A stretch of DNA of 64,000 nt from Pocillopora verrucosa (taxonomy: Eukaryota > Cnidaria > Anthozoa > Scleractinia > Pocilloporidae), in assembly GCF_036669915.1 (NCBI RefSeq), contig NC_089323.1, positions 10,754,975-10,818,974 on the forward strand, read 5' to 3'. The translations under genes were made by a program, and so were the position numbers. Position 1 is the stretch's first letter; the number at the start of each line of letters is the position of its first letter. Under the pieces are notes generated by a model. The model worked only from the letters and a program-made list of their open reading frames with translations, was not told where the DNA came from and ran no database searches. Shown one piece after another: positions 11,441 to 22,231 of the stretch.

Positions 11441-12843
11441 GGTGATCCTCCATGGGGAAAACGGACACTAACGCTTTTCCGTTTAAACTGCGAAACCGTT
11501 TACTATCCGTTTAAATCCGTTTAAACGGTTCATGAAAGCGTTTAAGCGGTTTGGTCATGCGTTTAAAAAATTTGCATCCGTTTAACGCTGTGGCAAAAAC
11601 GTTTAAACAGTTTCCTTATCCGTTTTAAAAAAATTATTTCCGTTTAACGTTCCAAGGAAAACTTTTAACTGTTTATCATTCTGTTACTGGCAGTTCGAAG
11701 TATCAATCTTACGTTCGCTCGATACTCGCCGGCTCTTGAAATGCAGATTTATTTTTGTTTTATCGTTTCCGTCACATCCTTGGACAAACTAGTTAGGTTA
11801 AAATATCCGTTTGTACAAACGTAGAGTATCGACAGCCAATGAAGCCATTCATTTGACCATGATCCTGCCATCGATCTTGTTTGAACAGTGCGCCTGATCT
11901 TGATTATAGATTTGGTGAAATCAAGATAATCCTGTCTTGGTTCTCGTGTAATGGTTTTGCTAGATCGACTACTCTCTATCTGTTTATATCACTTTGATTC
12001 ATCTTTCTTGGTTTTATTGACAATTGGCCCCGCTTGGTGCGTGACACCGATTGGACCTTTTATTTGCAATGGAACTTCATTGCGCTATTTGACCCTGAAG
12101 CGTCTCGGCTTCCGACAAGGTCGCGGCATTGCGTCTGCAGATTTTTTTCGTGAAACTTTAAAACAAAAAAAAAATGAAGTTCATTTTCAATAATAATAAG
12201 AATAAACAAAGGAGGAGATTATGAGTTTCTCGCAATAGCCGATCAGGATATTTGGCAGCGAAACTATTCTCGGTAAATTGCGCTTATTTCATGAATGTCA
12301 CACGAAAACGGCAATAGTTCGCACGAAATAAAATGCGCAAGTGTATCTTAGTTATTATTTTTCAAATTATTATGCTCAAATAGTTATCGGTTATCGCCCG
12401 AAAAGTTTTTCCGCAAAAGATCTCGCCGGCTCAACCAGAACCGTTTAACATTAATTTTTAACCCTCCGTTTGTCGATTTTGGTCAACCGTTTCTTGGTTT
12501 AAGCTATCTGCTTTTTGAGACTTTTGGTCAACCGTTTAACCTTTCGAGCTAACCGCTTTTTTATTTTTGGTCAACCGTTTAGTAGTTTTAGCTATCCGTT
12601 TTTGGACTTTGGTAAACCGTTTAACGTTTCTTGCTATCCGTTTTTATTTTTGGTCAACCGTTTGAAGGCCTAAGATATCCGTTTTTGGACTTTGGACAAC
12701 CGTTTAAATTTTTTGCCACCCGTTTAAGCGGTTATGGAAACCGTTTAAACGCTTGAGTTAGTCGTTTAGTATTCGTTTAAAACCGTTTTTCTAGACCGTT
12801 TAATGGAAAAGAGTTAGTGTCCGTTTTTCCATTGAGGGTCACC
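11441..12843. mobile_element. 1.4-kb non-autonomous TIR element with arrayed ACCGTTTA sites
   Basis: Ends are inverted repeats: left GGTGATCCTCCATGGGGAAA then ACGGACACTAAC; right, read in reverse, GGTGACCCTCAATGGAAAAA then CGGACACTAAC. The identity is about 28 of 32. The interior carries many copies of a CCGTTTAA-type motif. They are concentrated near both ends (11475-11650 and 12440-12805) and include a tandem array of about 42 bp per unit at 12475-12710 (TTGGTCAACCGTTT...GCTATCCGTTTTT). The middle (11700-12400) has no transposase. Repeated subterminal motifs of this kind are typical transposase-binding sites. I could not see a clean target duplication (flanks GGTAATG and AATTTAAG share only AAT). 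The superfamily is not assigned. Confidence 0.75.
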
Positions 12844-13162
12844 AATTTAAGTATTTAGGCATGGTATTTCTCGCAGCTTAGAGTGAAAATTGACAACTTG
12901 AAGAATTGCCAGAGTTCTATTTTGGCTGTGTACCTGAAAAGATTTCTTTTGTTGGTAAGGACAAAGTCAATAACTGAGAATTTTGTATATTGAAAATTAC
13001 GCCCATTGTTGTTTTCGTAATGATTCTAGGCATTTTCCATCGTAAGCCTTAGCGCCAGCACACTTTACGATTTTTATTCGGAGATTGTCGATCCTTTTAC
13101 CTTCATTCGTAAATGAAAACGACTTTTCTTGTCAGTTAAGGGCTTTTGTGTTTGTGTGATAA

Positions 13163-13318
13163 ACAGAATAATACATGGTTGCTTGCAGATACGGAATTAT
13201 TCTTCTCGTGTTCAACTCGATAGCTCACGAGTGAGCGCAGCGAAGGAGTGAGCTATCGAGTTGAACAAACGAAGAGAAATTGCATATTAACGCGCGCCCA
13301 TGTATTATTCCGTATGAA
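13163..13318. mobile_element. Foldback MITE
   Basis: Inner arms GTTCAACTCGATAGCTCAC (about 13210-13228) and its exact complement (about 13249-13267) enclose a short loop of roughly 20 nt. Outer arms CAGAATAATACATGG (from 13163) and the complementary CCATGTATTATTCCG (to about 13313) extend the fold. The whole forms a long hairpin with no coding capacity. Confidence 0.7.
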
Positions 13319-13400
13319 AATTTCGGTTTTGTGATTTTGTCAATGCAAGCTTTTGTATCGGAAACCAGCGTTTTCCGGTTGTTAGTGATTTATTGTACGA

Positions 13401-13447
13401 GTTCAATTATCACTTTATTACATCCATTTTAAAATGGCAAATTGAGT
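13401..13447 (+). repeat. 47-bp dispersed repeat, copy 1
   Basis: GTTCAATTATCACTTTATTA followed by CATCCATTTTAAAATGGCAA and ATTGAGT. A near-identical copy lies at 16104-16150. At the second site it directly adjoins a foldback structure, so it may be one end of a larger element. Confidence 0.65.
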
Positions 13448-13554
13448 GATTTGCCTAGCTCTTTTCAGTTTCCGTATTTAGACCAACACTGCAGCAGTGA
13501 TTTGGAGTTAGTATTCATCGTGAGCTCCGGTTATGCGATCAAAGGAAAAGGTAT

Positions 13555-13660
13555 TCAGTCGTTTAGTACCCACAGTCGTTTCGTACCTAATCATTTCGTA
13601 ACCAGCCCGTACCCAAATTCAGCCGATTCGCACCCAGTCTGAGTCGGATCTAACCCGAAG
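13555..13660. repeat. Short degenerate tandem repeat (CGTTTCGTACC)
   Basis: About five imperfect units of the form CAGTCGTTTCGTACCTA, starting near 13556, with spacing of 15 to 20 bp. Overlapping open frames on both strands are by-products. Confidence 0.45.
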
Positions 13661-13678
13661 CACCCAATGCTCAATATA

Positions 13679-13813
13679 TATAGATTACTTCGTGGGCACG
13701 CGTACGGTATTTTCGCCTGAGTTCGTGATGTATCAGAAATCAAACGAGTGAGATTTCTAATACAAACCATCAAGTGCGAAAATGCTGTACAAGTGCCCAC
13801 GAAGTAATCTATA
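13679..13813. mobile_element. Foldback MITE with perfect 21-bp arms
   Basis: The arm TATAGATTACTTCGTGGGCA plus C at 13679-13699 is perfectly complementary to 13793-13813. A second inner pair (CAGAAATC and GATTTCTA) surrounds AAACGAGTGA. Both ends sit at TATA, compatible with a TA target duplication as in Tc1/mariner-type elements; that assignment is inference. Confidence 0.75.
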
Positions 13814-14128
13814 CATACATACTGAGATTTTCACTTTTTTTTTTTGTTTTATTTCACTTTTATTTTCAAATGAGCTCACAAGTCATTCAAATAAAAGTGA
13901 ATACGCTGCTTTCACTTGCAAAAACGTAGCTCTAAATGCGTGAAAATTAGCTCAAGTAGCTCTACAAAATTTCAAACGAGCTTTATTCATGATTAAGTCG
14001 ATCACTTTAATAATTTTTCAAAAAAAGGCAGTTAGTGGTAAAGTTTTTCATTGAAGTTGTGGGCTGCCGTCATCATCCGACGATTCAAGAATTCGTTTGA
14101 TTCGTTAGTAGCTTCGTTCCGTAGAAAA

Positions 14129-15420
14129 TTAACCACCTGCACAAGTGCCTGGTGACTTGTTCACAGCGTTTATAGTTATGTTGAATTGTCCACCATGGAA
14201 TACGGTTCCACTGAAGGGACTAGCGGAAGGAAACATCGAGGTTTTTATGAACGAAGCCCCTGCTTCGGTCATCAAAGCGGTGGTTGCAACAGTGCGTGAA
14301 GCATTGTTGTTTGCGTTGCTCGCGGCATTGCATATTGAAGACTTTGAGCTCAGTATCAATGACACATTCTTCTGTTGCTCTTTAGAAACAGAGCTGTAGT
14401 CGTTTACACTTTTTTCATGACGGTGACCTGAAAGCTTCATGATGTGAGTGGGGGAACATTGCTGTCGTTAAGTTTTTGTATTATCGTTTTTCTTACGCTG
14501 CGGTTCGTGAGCCGTCGCTTCTTGTCGAGTCCAGCTTTGTTTGCTTTAGTTTTCATTAACGATTTCAGTTTGTTTACCCCATTGCATTTGCCTTAAACCA
14601 ACATCTACTAGAGTCCTTTGAATAGTTGAAACTAAGATAGAAAGGGGCCTCGGTGGTCAGCATTGAGTTTAGTCTTTTCTTGCGATAAAGTTTCTAAACA
14701 AACACGGGGTTTCTCTCATCTCGCCCGTCTTAAGTAGCGAAAGCTTTAGGCTTGGCTGATCTGATATTTCGGGTTTCCGCTCCAGTTCGTGATTTGGTCT
14801 GTCGTTCAGAATATTCTAAATATTCGGTTTTGTCCACATCTCCTGATAAGTTGAACATCTCCCCAAGTCATTTGTCGGTGCTCGTCGCAGCCTCTCAACC
14901 CGAAATGAACAGAGTTCATAAACCGCAGCGTGTTCAATAAAACCTCAGCACTCGTGATTCCAAGCAGGTTTTTCATGTATAGAATGTTGACCTCCTCGTC
15001 TTTCAAAGCCTCTGCTGCGTTTGGCTTGTTGCCCTTCCCTTCCTTTTCCAGTTGTCTGCTTCGAGCCTCCAAAGCTTTTCGAGTTTGTTCAAAATCAAGG
15101 TCCTCCATTATGTTCTTTGGATATTTACAAGCTTTCAATTGACTGCTGAAGCTGAAAAGAAATCCTCTGAGGCTAGAAGGCTCGAATTCGTCTCTGTCTT
15201 TTCTCTAGACAGTTATGATAAATTCACTCCAGAAATCATTTAGCTGCTCTGACGGAATGACATCCAGTTTTCTCTCCTCATTCTTTTCTTTCAAAAACGC
15301 CATTAAAGTGGCAATGTCTCTCCGCGTTTTTGATAGCGTGTTCTTACTTTCCTGCTCCTGAATAAACTAATTTACGGGCTTTTCTAACGCAGGAAATCGT
15401 AAACTTGAGGTTTCAGCCGT
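14129..15420 (-). pseudogene. Degenerate Crypton-like tyrosine recombinase (DUF3504/ZMYM type)
   Basis: Read on the minus strand from about 15400 downward the frames give, in family order, EPSSLRGFLFSFS, then a run with FEQTRKALEARSRQLEKEGK, then GNKPNAAEALKDEEVNILY, then LLNTLRFMNSVHFGLRGCDE, then KPKAFAT, then EAPFYL, then (14440 downward) MKLSGHRHEKSVNDYSSVSK, and last FSGTVFHGGQFNI. This is the order of the tyrosine-recombinase-derived domain shared by Cryptons and by KIAA1958/ZMYM-like proteins. The HxLRH/SGH...Y arrangement is partly kept: SGHRHEKSVNDY includes the box-II His and the likely nucleophile Tyr. Stop codons near 15218 and in 14440-14800 and frame changes break it. Elements like this are, from memory, common in cnidarian genomes. 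No terminal features were recognised. Confidence 0.8.
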
Positions 15421-16004
15421 CTCAAAAAGCTAATTTTAGGAAATAAATTTGGCTACAGAACTCTAAACCCCTTTCAAAATGTTCACACAACCAACGACGA
15501 AGCTAAGTTTCAAGTAAACTGACGGGGCAGGAAGAGGAGAATTCGAAGGCGCGAAAACCCAGTACTTCTGACGGGTTCTTCGTGATTGGACGAAACGTTT
15601 TCTCCACGCGTGAAATTTTAGTTTCTCTGATTTGACTGGCTGTAAACAGCTATGAACCGGGTTTTGAGACTAAAGATTTCGTAGTGAAAATCTCTCTATG
15701 TATGAAATAAACATTCATTCGTAATACCTCACGTGCGGGAGAGTGAACAGGTGTCAGTTGTTGCGTACGACAAATTAGTAAAATCAAGTGAGTAAGATAC
15801 AAGCAAAATGATGTTGCGTATTCATGCGACCTTCTTAAAGAAAATTTCAAATCATTGCCTATCACGAGGTAGGTGCGATGTCTTTAAAAGAACAGTCTAT
15901 TGTTTATACTTCTGACTTTAGTAACCGAATAACAGCAAATGTAAGTGTAATTATTTTACTTCCTTGGTTGCTAACGGTGATAAGTAATGCTAAAAGGAGT
16001 GAAA
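15421..16004. other. Intergenic, nothing supported
   Basis: No exon or RNA gene seen. It probably contains the 5' part or flank of the Crypton-like remnant. Confidence 0.3.
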
Positions 16005-16150
16005 TTTGGTCTGAATAACGCGTGAATAATGCGTGACTTCAAATCAAACGAGTGCGCAGATTTGAAATCACAAGTATGATTTTAGACCAAATTGCACAAT
16101 AGGAAGTTCAATTACCACTTTATTACATCCATTTTGAAATCGCAAATTGA
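16005..16150. mobile_element. Foldback structure plus 47-bp repeat copy 2
   Basis: GTGAAATTTGGTCT (about 16009) pairs with AGACCAAATTGCAC (about 16083), and inside it GACTTCAAATC pairs with GATTTGAAATC around AAACGAGTGCGCA. The 47-bp repeat also seen at 13401-13447 follows directly at 16104-16150. The AAACGAGTG loop motif is shared with the foldback at 13679-13813, which suggests related elements. Confidence 0.55.
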
Positions 16151-16679
16151 GTCTCTCAGAGTCAGGATTCTTTAGTCTGTACAAATGTTTTGTTGATCCA
16201 GTAGTGAGCTGGTTTAGAGAAAGTTACAAAAGTTGTTTTTCATTTTCTTGAAATTTGTTCATTGTTGTATTTTAGTAAAGCTTCCTTACTGGTTGGGTAA
16301 AAGATACAAGAAAAGATGAGATTCGTGAATAAATCGTACCAATGGGAGCCAATCAGATTCATGGATTACCATTGATTTCAAAATGAATAGAATAAAGTCT
16401 AAGAACTAAAGTTCTCTCCGTGTGTTTTAAGACTTTGCGCATTTTCTAGTTGTCCGTTGCTTGATTAATGAAAACATAAAATCGCCAAACTGTCATCAAA
16501 GTCTGTCTCGATCCTGAAGCGGTTTATGTCAGTTTTTCGTGGCGCTGACAGAGATTGACAATAAACAAGCGATAATAAAGCCCGTTTTGTCTTGAGTAAA
16601 ATGATGATCAATTCCGACGAAGATGCCGAAAATCTGAAAATATCTCGATAAAAAATAAACACTCAAACGTCTTGAGACT

Positions 16680-16873
16680 GACTGACATCTAATTTCTAAT
16701 TTCTTCTTACAATATAAACCACGAATCACAAATTAAGGTCACAAGAATAAAGGAAATGATCACCATCCAAACAGGCTCTTGATTGTTAAACAAATCATGT
16801 TTGTCAGTACCTTAGGAAATGTTAAGAAAACAGTATGGTGAATATGTGTACTGATGTCGTGGTGTAAAGTGTT
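16680..16873 (+). repeat. MITE family A copy
   Basis: Contains CTAATTTCTTCTTACAATAT, CACAAATTAAGGTCACAAGA, GGAAATGATCACCATCCAAA, GATTGTTAAACAAATCATG and TTGTCAGTACCTTAGGAAAT in the same order as the other copies. The left terminus is degraded (GACTGACTGACATC). Confidence 0.75.
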
Positions 16874-16902
16874 AATATGGCACAGAATCTGATATTCCCC
16901 AT

Positions 16903-17046
16903 CCTTCCTTCCTTCCTTCCTTTTTTCTTTTCTTCCTTTCATCTTTCCTTCCTTCCTTTTTTCTTTTCTTCCTTTCTTCTTTCCTTCCTTCCTTCCTTCC
17001 TTCCCTCCTCCTCCTCCTTCCTTCCTTCCTTCCTTCCTTCCTCCCC
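16903..17046. repeat. Polypyrimidine microsatellite (CCTT)n/(CTTTT)n
   Basis: 144 bp of almost pure pyrimidine on the plus strand, mostly CCTT units broken by TTTTCTTTTC and CCTCCTCC blocks. Long open frames rich in Gly-Arg-Lys-Glu or Phe-Leu-Pro-Ser are translations of this tract. Such tracts can form triplex DNA. Confidence 0.95.
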
Positions 17047-18328
17047 GCAAACACATCAAACGATGAAGGGGATGGTAATTCCGATAGGACATTTTCGTGC
17101 GGTGAATACTTATGCGCAAGTTCAAAAATGAAAATGTCACTAACTTTTCGGCCAACACTCCAATTTCCATAAAGATACATTTTTTTTTATAATAAACAGT
17201 TGTTGAGTAAAGATTCTAAAACCCTTTCTTGATTAACGGCTTGAATATAGGGATTTTGTCCATTGTATGAGGTACAGACGGGCAGGCGTACATTTCAAGA
17301 GGCGAGTATGATATGACCCTTCTGTAATGGATACTGAAGTGTTAACGTTCCTCTTTTTTTTTATCACAAAGGCGGCTGGTGTTCTTTTATCGAGTTAACG
17401 TCCTGTCGAATTCAATTTCTGTCGAAAGACGGTACAATGCCCAATTTGAAAATTTTTAAGGACCATTTTGGAAAAAAAATAGAACGAAGAAAGAGAACAA
17501 TTATCATCAATATCTTTAAAATAATTGTCAACATAATTTCCATTGAATTACATTCTATACTCCCACGTTCCTCAGGAAAGAACCGAATAAACAATATTTG
17601 AAGACGCAAAGTTGAACAAATCAATTTTTAGATTTTGATCAATAAATTACACTTAAGCGAACAAGAGAGCAAAGTAATAAACTAAACTTTTGTTTCGAGC
17701 CAACAGCCTAGGTTAAGGAGCAGGGATGAAATTCTGGTTTTTGAGTCACCATCCGAGCTACCATCACTTTGACTCAGAGTTAGTATAAGTTACCGATACT
17801 CTTGAGAAACGGGTCCCTAGCGTAACAGCAGGACTGAGTTTGCTGTTGTTTTTCATCCTTATTTTAAGGTTTTTTTTTGAGTGATACGGTTTTCCTCCCT
17901 CCACCAAAACCAATACTTTGATTTACAATGATAACTTTCCAATTTTAAGACGAGTTCTAGACTGAAGTTTCAGCTTTCAGAGAAATTAAAATCTGTATAG
18001 TTTTTGTATCCGCAGTGGTGATGTAAGCTCATGTTGACTAACATTCACTCATTAGGTAAAGTAAAAGTTATCCCTTTCATTTTGTTTCACTAAACGTTTC
18101 AGTAGTCACATCCATATTGTTTGATGATATAAAACTGTCCCAGTCTCTAGTGTCTTTGCTGACGAACACTTGTATCACATAGAATCACATAAAATTATTT
18201 TTCAGGTTTCAGATTTCAGAACCTTAACCTCGCCCAGACATGTGATCATGGTTAAGAACGTGAAGGGAAGGATTCAAAAAATATTCTATTTTTCCGAAGT
18301 ATAACCTGGCACAACATCGGCTCCTCTT
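17047..18328. other. Intergenic; 3' flank of amine oxidase gene
   Basis: No supported exon. The right end is presumably the 3' UTR of the minus-strand amine oxidase gene. Confidence 0.35.
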
Positions 18329-21300
18329 TCAATTCGTCTCAGGATCTGATATTTCCCATCCTTCCTTGAGTGCGTTGTACGCACTCGACAGAGCTCCTTC
18401 ATTCCATCCAACCTGTAACGAAAACGCTTCACCAACCAAGTAAATTTCTTCTCCAGGGAAAGGACGTTTCGCCCATTTCTTCACATCGTGTCGGCTCACG
18501 TTGGACCCTGCCTTTGTTTCATGCCTGTTAAATAGAGGCGGGAACAAATATAAATATATACGAAAGTCTTAATCTCGCTACTTAAACGAATAATTAGCTT
18601 TCTATAATGGAGGGAACTCCCTCGTGCGAAACGGTGGACTAAGTCGAAGTCTATCAAGATTAGGCCGAGGAAAATTCTCTATGCGAACCACCCTACAATG
18701 AACGAGATTTACGGCAATAAAATCACAGAATCTGGTTCCCTGGAACTCAGTCGGTGAAGTAGCAGGCCATTATCTAGGAAGTGGTGAACAACGCGTCCAA
18801 CTTATGAGAAAATCTCACTTTGAAAAAGTATTTTTGAGTGAGAAAAATCAAAGACAGTACAACAGACTACTTCAGCTACGAGGTTATTCCTAAAGCGATT
18901 TAAAGTTGATCCTAAGGTAGCCTACGTACCAAGCTACTTTATCCCAAAATTTGAACACCATATCCAGTGGATCTGGCACAACTTTATCTGGAAACACTTC
19001 TTGGACAGCTTTCTTTATTTCCGCTTCAAAGATTGATCGTGGAAGCTCAGACATCTTTCCCCACTTTGCAGCGCATCCCAACCAGGCATACGACAATTGG
19101 ATAATGGCTTCTCCTTGGGGTCCTCGTCCACTTAATAAACAACAACAGGGATGAAGACAATGTCAGCTACCACAAAAAAAATAGTGCTACGCTCCTACTC
19201 TTTATGTTTGCTGATTGATATCTTAAAATAATTCTTCATGGCCACCCGACCCGTGAAAGATATATCTCCTTCTCTTTTTTTGTGTCTCCAGCGCTTTTCA
19301 ATAATAATAACAGGTTTTTTTGCTATCCATTCAAACTCATAACCGTAATTATTTTAACATCGGGAGAAAATTAGAAATAGAAGGAATATGAGAGGAAAAT
19401 GTGGTGATTGGAGGCGTTTCTTTCCATAAAAGTGGGAGCCATGCGAATGCTAAGGTAAAAGAGAGCAAACGGACTAAGGGCAGATGAAGGTGAATAATGT
19501 GTTTCTCTACGGTCTTACTCCTCTCTGGAAAGGAGTGATGATTGTCTTTCATGTTACAATGAACGTGACTAGTGACACCCCGAGGAAGTGGAAGTATCAG
19601 GGAAGCAGGGCAGCAGCAGGCTCTTCTTCTTCTTCTTTTTTTTTTTTTTTTCTCCTTAAGCCCTATGCCTTCGTTTTAGTCCCGCTCAGCCTATGCGTCT
19701 CCCGTTTGGCTTAACGGTAACAAAATGGACCGGCATAGACTATTCTAGTAGTGGTGCTGGCAGCAACAAAGATAAGATCAACAAATTTAGGAGTGAAAAT
19801 GGTGTCAGTTTAGAATTATAATAACAAAAAACTCATGATGGTCATAGAACGTAAACTAGATAGAAATTCCGCTTTTACTTACTTATAAGGGACTAACACA
19901 AGACATGTCGATGCTGACCAAAACGTTTCGACAATTGGCTCGGTTCGGTTCCGTTTGGGAAGATAATCTTCCCACCAAGGAGAACTATAAATGGCCACTG
20001 CTTTAAATGCGTTTGCTCCCTGAATGGAACCAAATAAAACATTACTTTTGACATCCGCAGCGACATCTCCCCTAATGGCTTCAAATGGAAGAGTCGGAAC
20101 AGCAATAATTAGTTTTTTGGCGGACACTTTAAAATGATCCGTATGGACGTCAAAACCATCTGCCTTCCTCTCCAAAGCATTTATTTTCTCTTTTAAAACC
20201 AGCTTTGCTCCAAAGCGCTGCGCAGAAATTTTTAATGCTGTTGTAATATCTGATATACCGCCTCTTGGTTTGTAGAAATCGTACGAAAAGTAGCTGACAG
20301 CTTCATCGTTTTCGTATTTGTCTAACGTACTCTCTTCGTAGAAATCTCTCTTGTCAACGTATCTGGCATATAGTAGCTCGCAACCTTCACTTCCAAGTCT
20401 TTCGCACATGAAGTCTCGGTAAAAAGGAAACTCAAGTGCTTTTTCTTTGGTCATGTTCCTCCAAGCAAACAGATACATTTCCAACCACGTCATATTGGAA
20501 AACGGTCCTGACATAAGCGTAGGGAAAGCTTTTTCCTTAAGAGACTGAAAGGTGTATGCACGAACACCTCTTGCTTGAAAAAAAATGTCTGTGAGTTTTC
20601 CAATAGACAACATGGGAATGTTGAGGCGTCGCGCTATATCCCTGACAACAAGAGAAGATAACGACAAACGTTCATCAATGTTTTAAAAATAAGTAAGAGG
20701 TTTTTGGACAGTTGTGCAGTGAGACATACTGAAACGGATAGATAGATAGATTAGACCAAGAAAAACATCAGACAGACGGGGTACGTTCGATGGATAGATG
20801 AACGGTCAGGCGAAAGTAAGCAGAGAAACACTGATCAGGCAAACAGAAGTAATCAAAAAGGTAGAGGCACACAGATAACCACAACCTGCTTGAAATGTTT
20901 GAAGTTTCAGATATGGATATTTATCCGCACAGCAGCGCTCGTTCGAATTTTCAAGAACAGTGCAATGGTTATAGTGAGATAAGTCACTCGGCCCTTCAAC
21001 ATTTAACACTACCTCCTCACATCATTCCGACATCATCATCAAGTACTTAGCTATAAATAGACCTAAAAGAGATATTTCCTTACATCACTCTTTTGTTTTT
21101 CTTATCCACACGCCAGGATCCTAGATCTTTTGGAAATAAGACAACAGAAATAAAAGACAAAGTTAAATAAGTATAAAGCTTTAAAAAAAAGCTAAATTGG
21201 AATTAAAGAGAGACTCTCCTCTTCCACAATAAAGTTTGATAAATAAACAGATAAATAAATAAATGAGTAGGTAAATGAGTAATCAAATCAATCGAGAAAA

Positions 21301-22214
21301 CCTTTCTTTTATTTCACCCTTTAACTCCCAGAAATAGTAAACATGAAACTTCTTCTTATAATATTCATACATTATCCAACAAAGCTGCAATGAGAGTACT
21401 AAACCGTATCAGGTAGAAGTTTTTATCCTGATCTAACACCAAATTCTCACAGCTAATTTACAAGGAAATATGTAGCAGCTAAAGGGGAGAATTTACGATT
21501 AAATCATGGGAGTTAAAGGGTTAAAAAATATATTATATGTTGTCGTGCGCCTGTTCAGTAATGGATCAAGGATAATGTCAAAATGTGGTTTGAAGGAAAA
21601 AATTGGCGCCTCCCGTATCACTGTCCTCTGTGATGTTTCATTGGATAGATTCACGGTAAGATGGAATATCTTAGTTTTATTTAATAAAAATGTTGTTAGA
21701 GGTGATGCGTCCGTCTTCCAGTAGCTCATAGTAAGAACCAATCAAAATGAGTGCACAATTCAGCTTATCACATCAATCGCGATAGGGCGAATTTGGTATT
21801 CGTTGTACTCACTTTAAGTTAAATTGTTGTTTGAAAGGACATTAGCTCTCGACGCACGTCCGTTATTATGGTTTGCATAGAGCACTATGGAGTATAGAGT
21901 TGGAACAAGGGTATCTGATTTGCCATAACCCGTGGAGAGTCGTAAATTCATTTTTTTCAGCTTACCACATACTCGCTACATATGAATTTAATCTCCTTCA
22001 TAACGGAAAAATTTGTTTCTTTGCAAAAAATAGTACATTTCTTACTAATGCTGATGTTTGGTGCTTGCTTAAACCTGACGTCGTAATTCCTTCCACCAAA
22101 TCTGGAATCTTTCTCGAACAAGCAAACGTTGTTTTCTTTTTTCAACCGCATGAGTGTCTCTGCCATGTACAATCCTGATATACCCCCACCAACCACGACG
22201 ACATTACAGGTCAT
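18329..22214 (-). CDS. FAD-dependent amine oxidase, L-amino-acid-oxidase/achacin-like (one exon not located)
   Basis: Four minus-strand exons are seen: 22214-22046 (or from an acceptor at 22231), 20641-19883, 19130-18930 and 18524-18329 with a TGA stop. The last three join in matching phases at GT-AG borders. Exon 1 gives the Rossmann dinucleotide-binding start, NVVVVGGGISGLYMAE, and then FEKDSRFGGRN with the flavin-contacting GGR. The large exon gives the substrate-domain region. The last exon holds FPGEEIYLVGEAFSLQVGW then NEGAL, the conserved C-terminal FAD-binding segment of flavin amine oxidases. Enzymes of this group deaminate amino acids or amines and release H2O2 and ammonia; the secreted mollusc relatives are antimicrobial. 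Exons 1 and 2 do not meet: about 15 residues (the GLGAW-type strand) are missing and I found no exon for them, so the model is incomplete or the gene is damaged. A possible signal-peptide exon lies at about 22740-22680. Confidence 0.8.
19621..19652. repeat. Short TTC/poly-T microsatellite
   Basis: (CTT)n followed by a run of T in the intron between amine oxidase exons 19883-20641 and 18930-19130. Confidence 0.85.
21318..21527. mobile_element. MITE with CCCTTTAACTCCCA termini
   Basis: Left end CACCCTTTAACTCCCAGAAA; right end TGGGAGTTAAAGGGTTAA. These form inverted repeats of about 15 bp around an AT-rich interior. The ends resemble family A (CCCTTTAAC) but the interior differs. It lies in the large intron of the amine oxidase gene. 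Confidence 0.7.
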
Positions 22215-22231
22215 TTGTTTCACGTGGGACT

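Noticed and set aside
14145-14399. Plus-strand ORF of 84 codons
   Set aside because: It is the antisense shadow of the Crypton-like C-terminal region, which has the recognisable motifs on the minus strand.
16760-17180. Open frames of 84-136 codons on both strands with Gly/Arg/Lys/Glu or Phe/Leu/Pro/Ser repeats
   Set aside because: They are translations of the polypyrimidine microsatellite, with no domain and no splice context.
21499-21741. Minus-strand ORF considered as the missing amine-oxidase exon
   Set aside because: Its sequence does not resemble the expected GLGAW region and partly overlaps a MITE.
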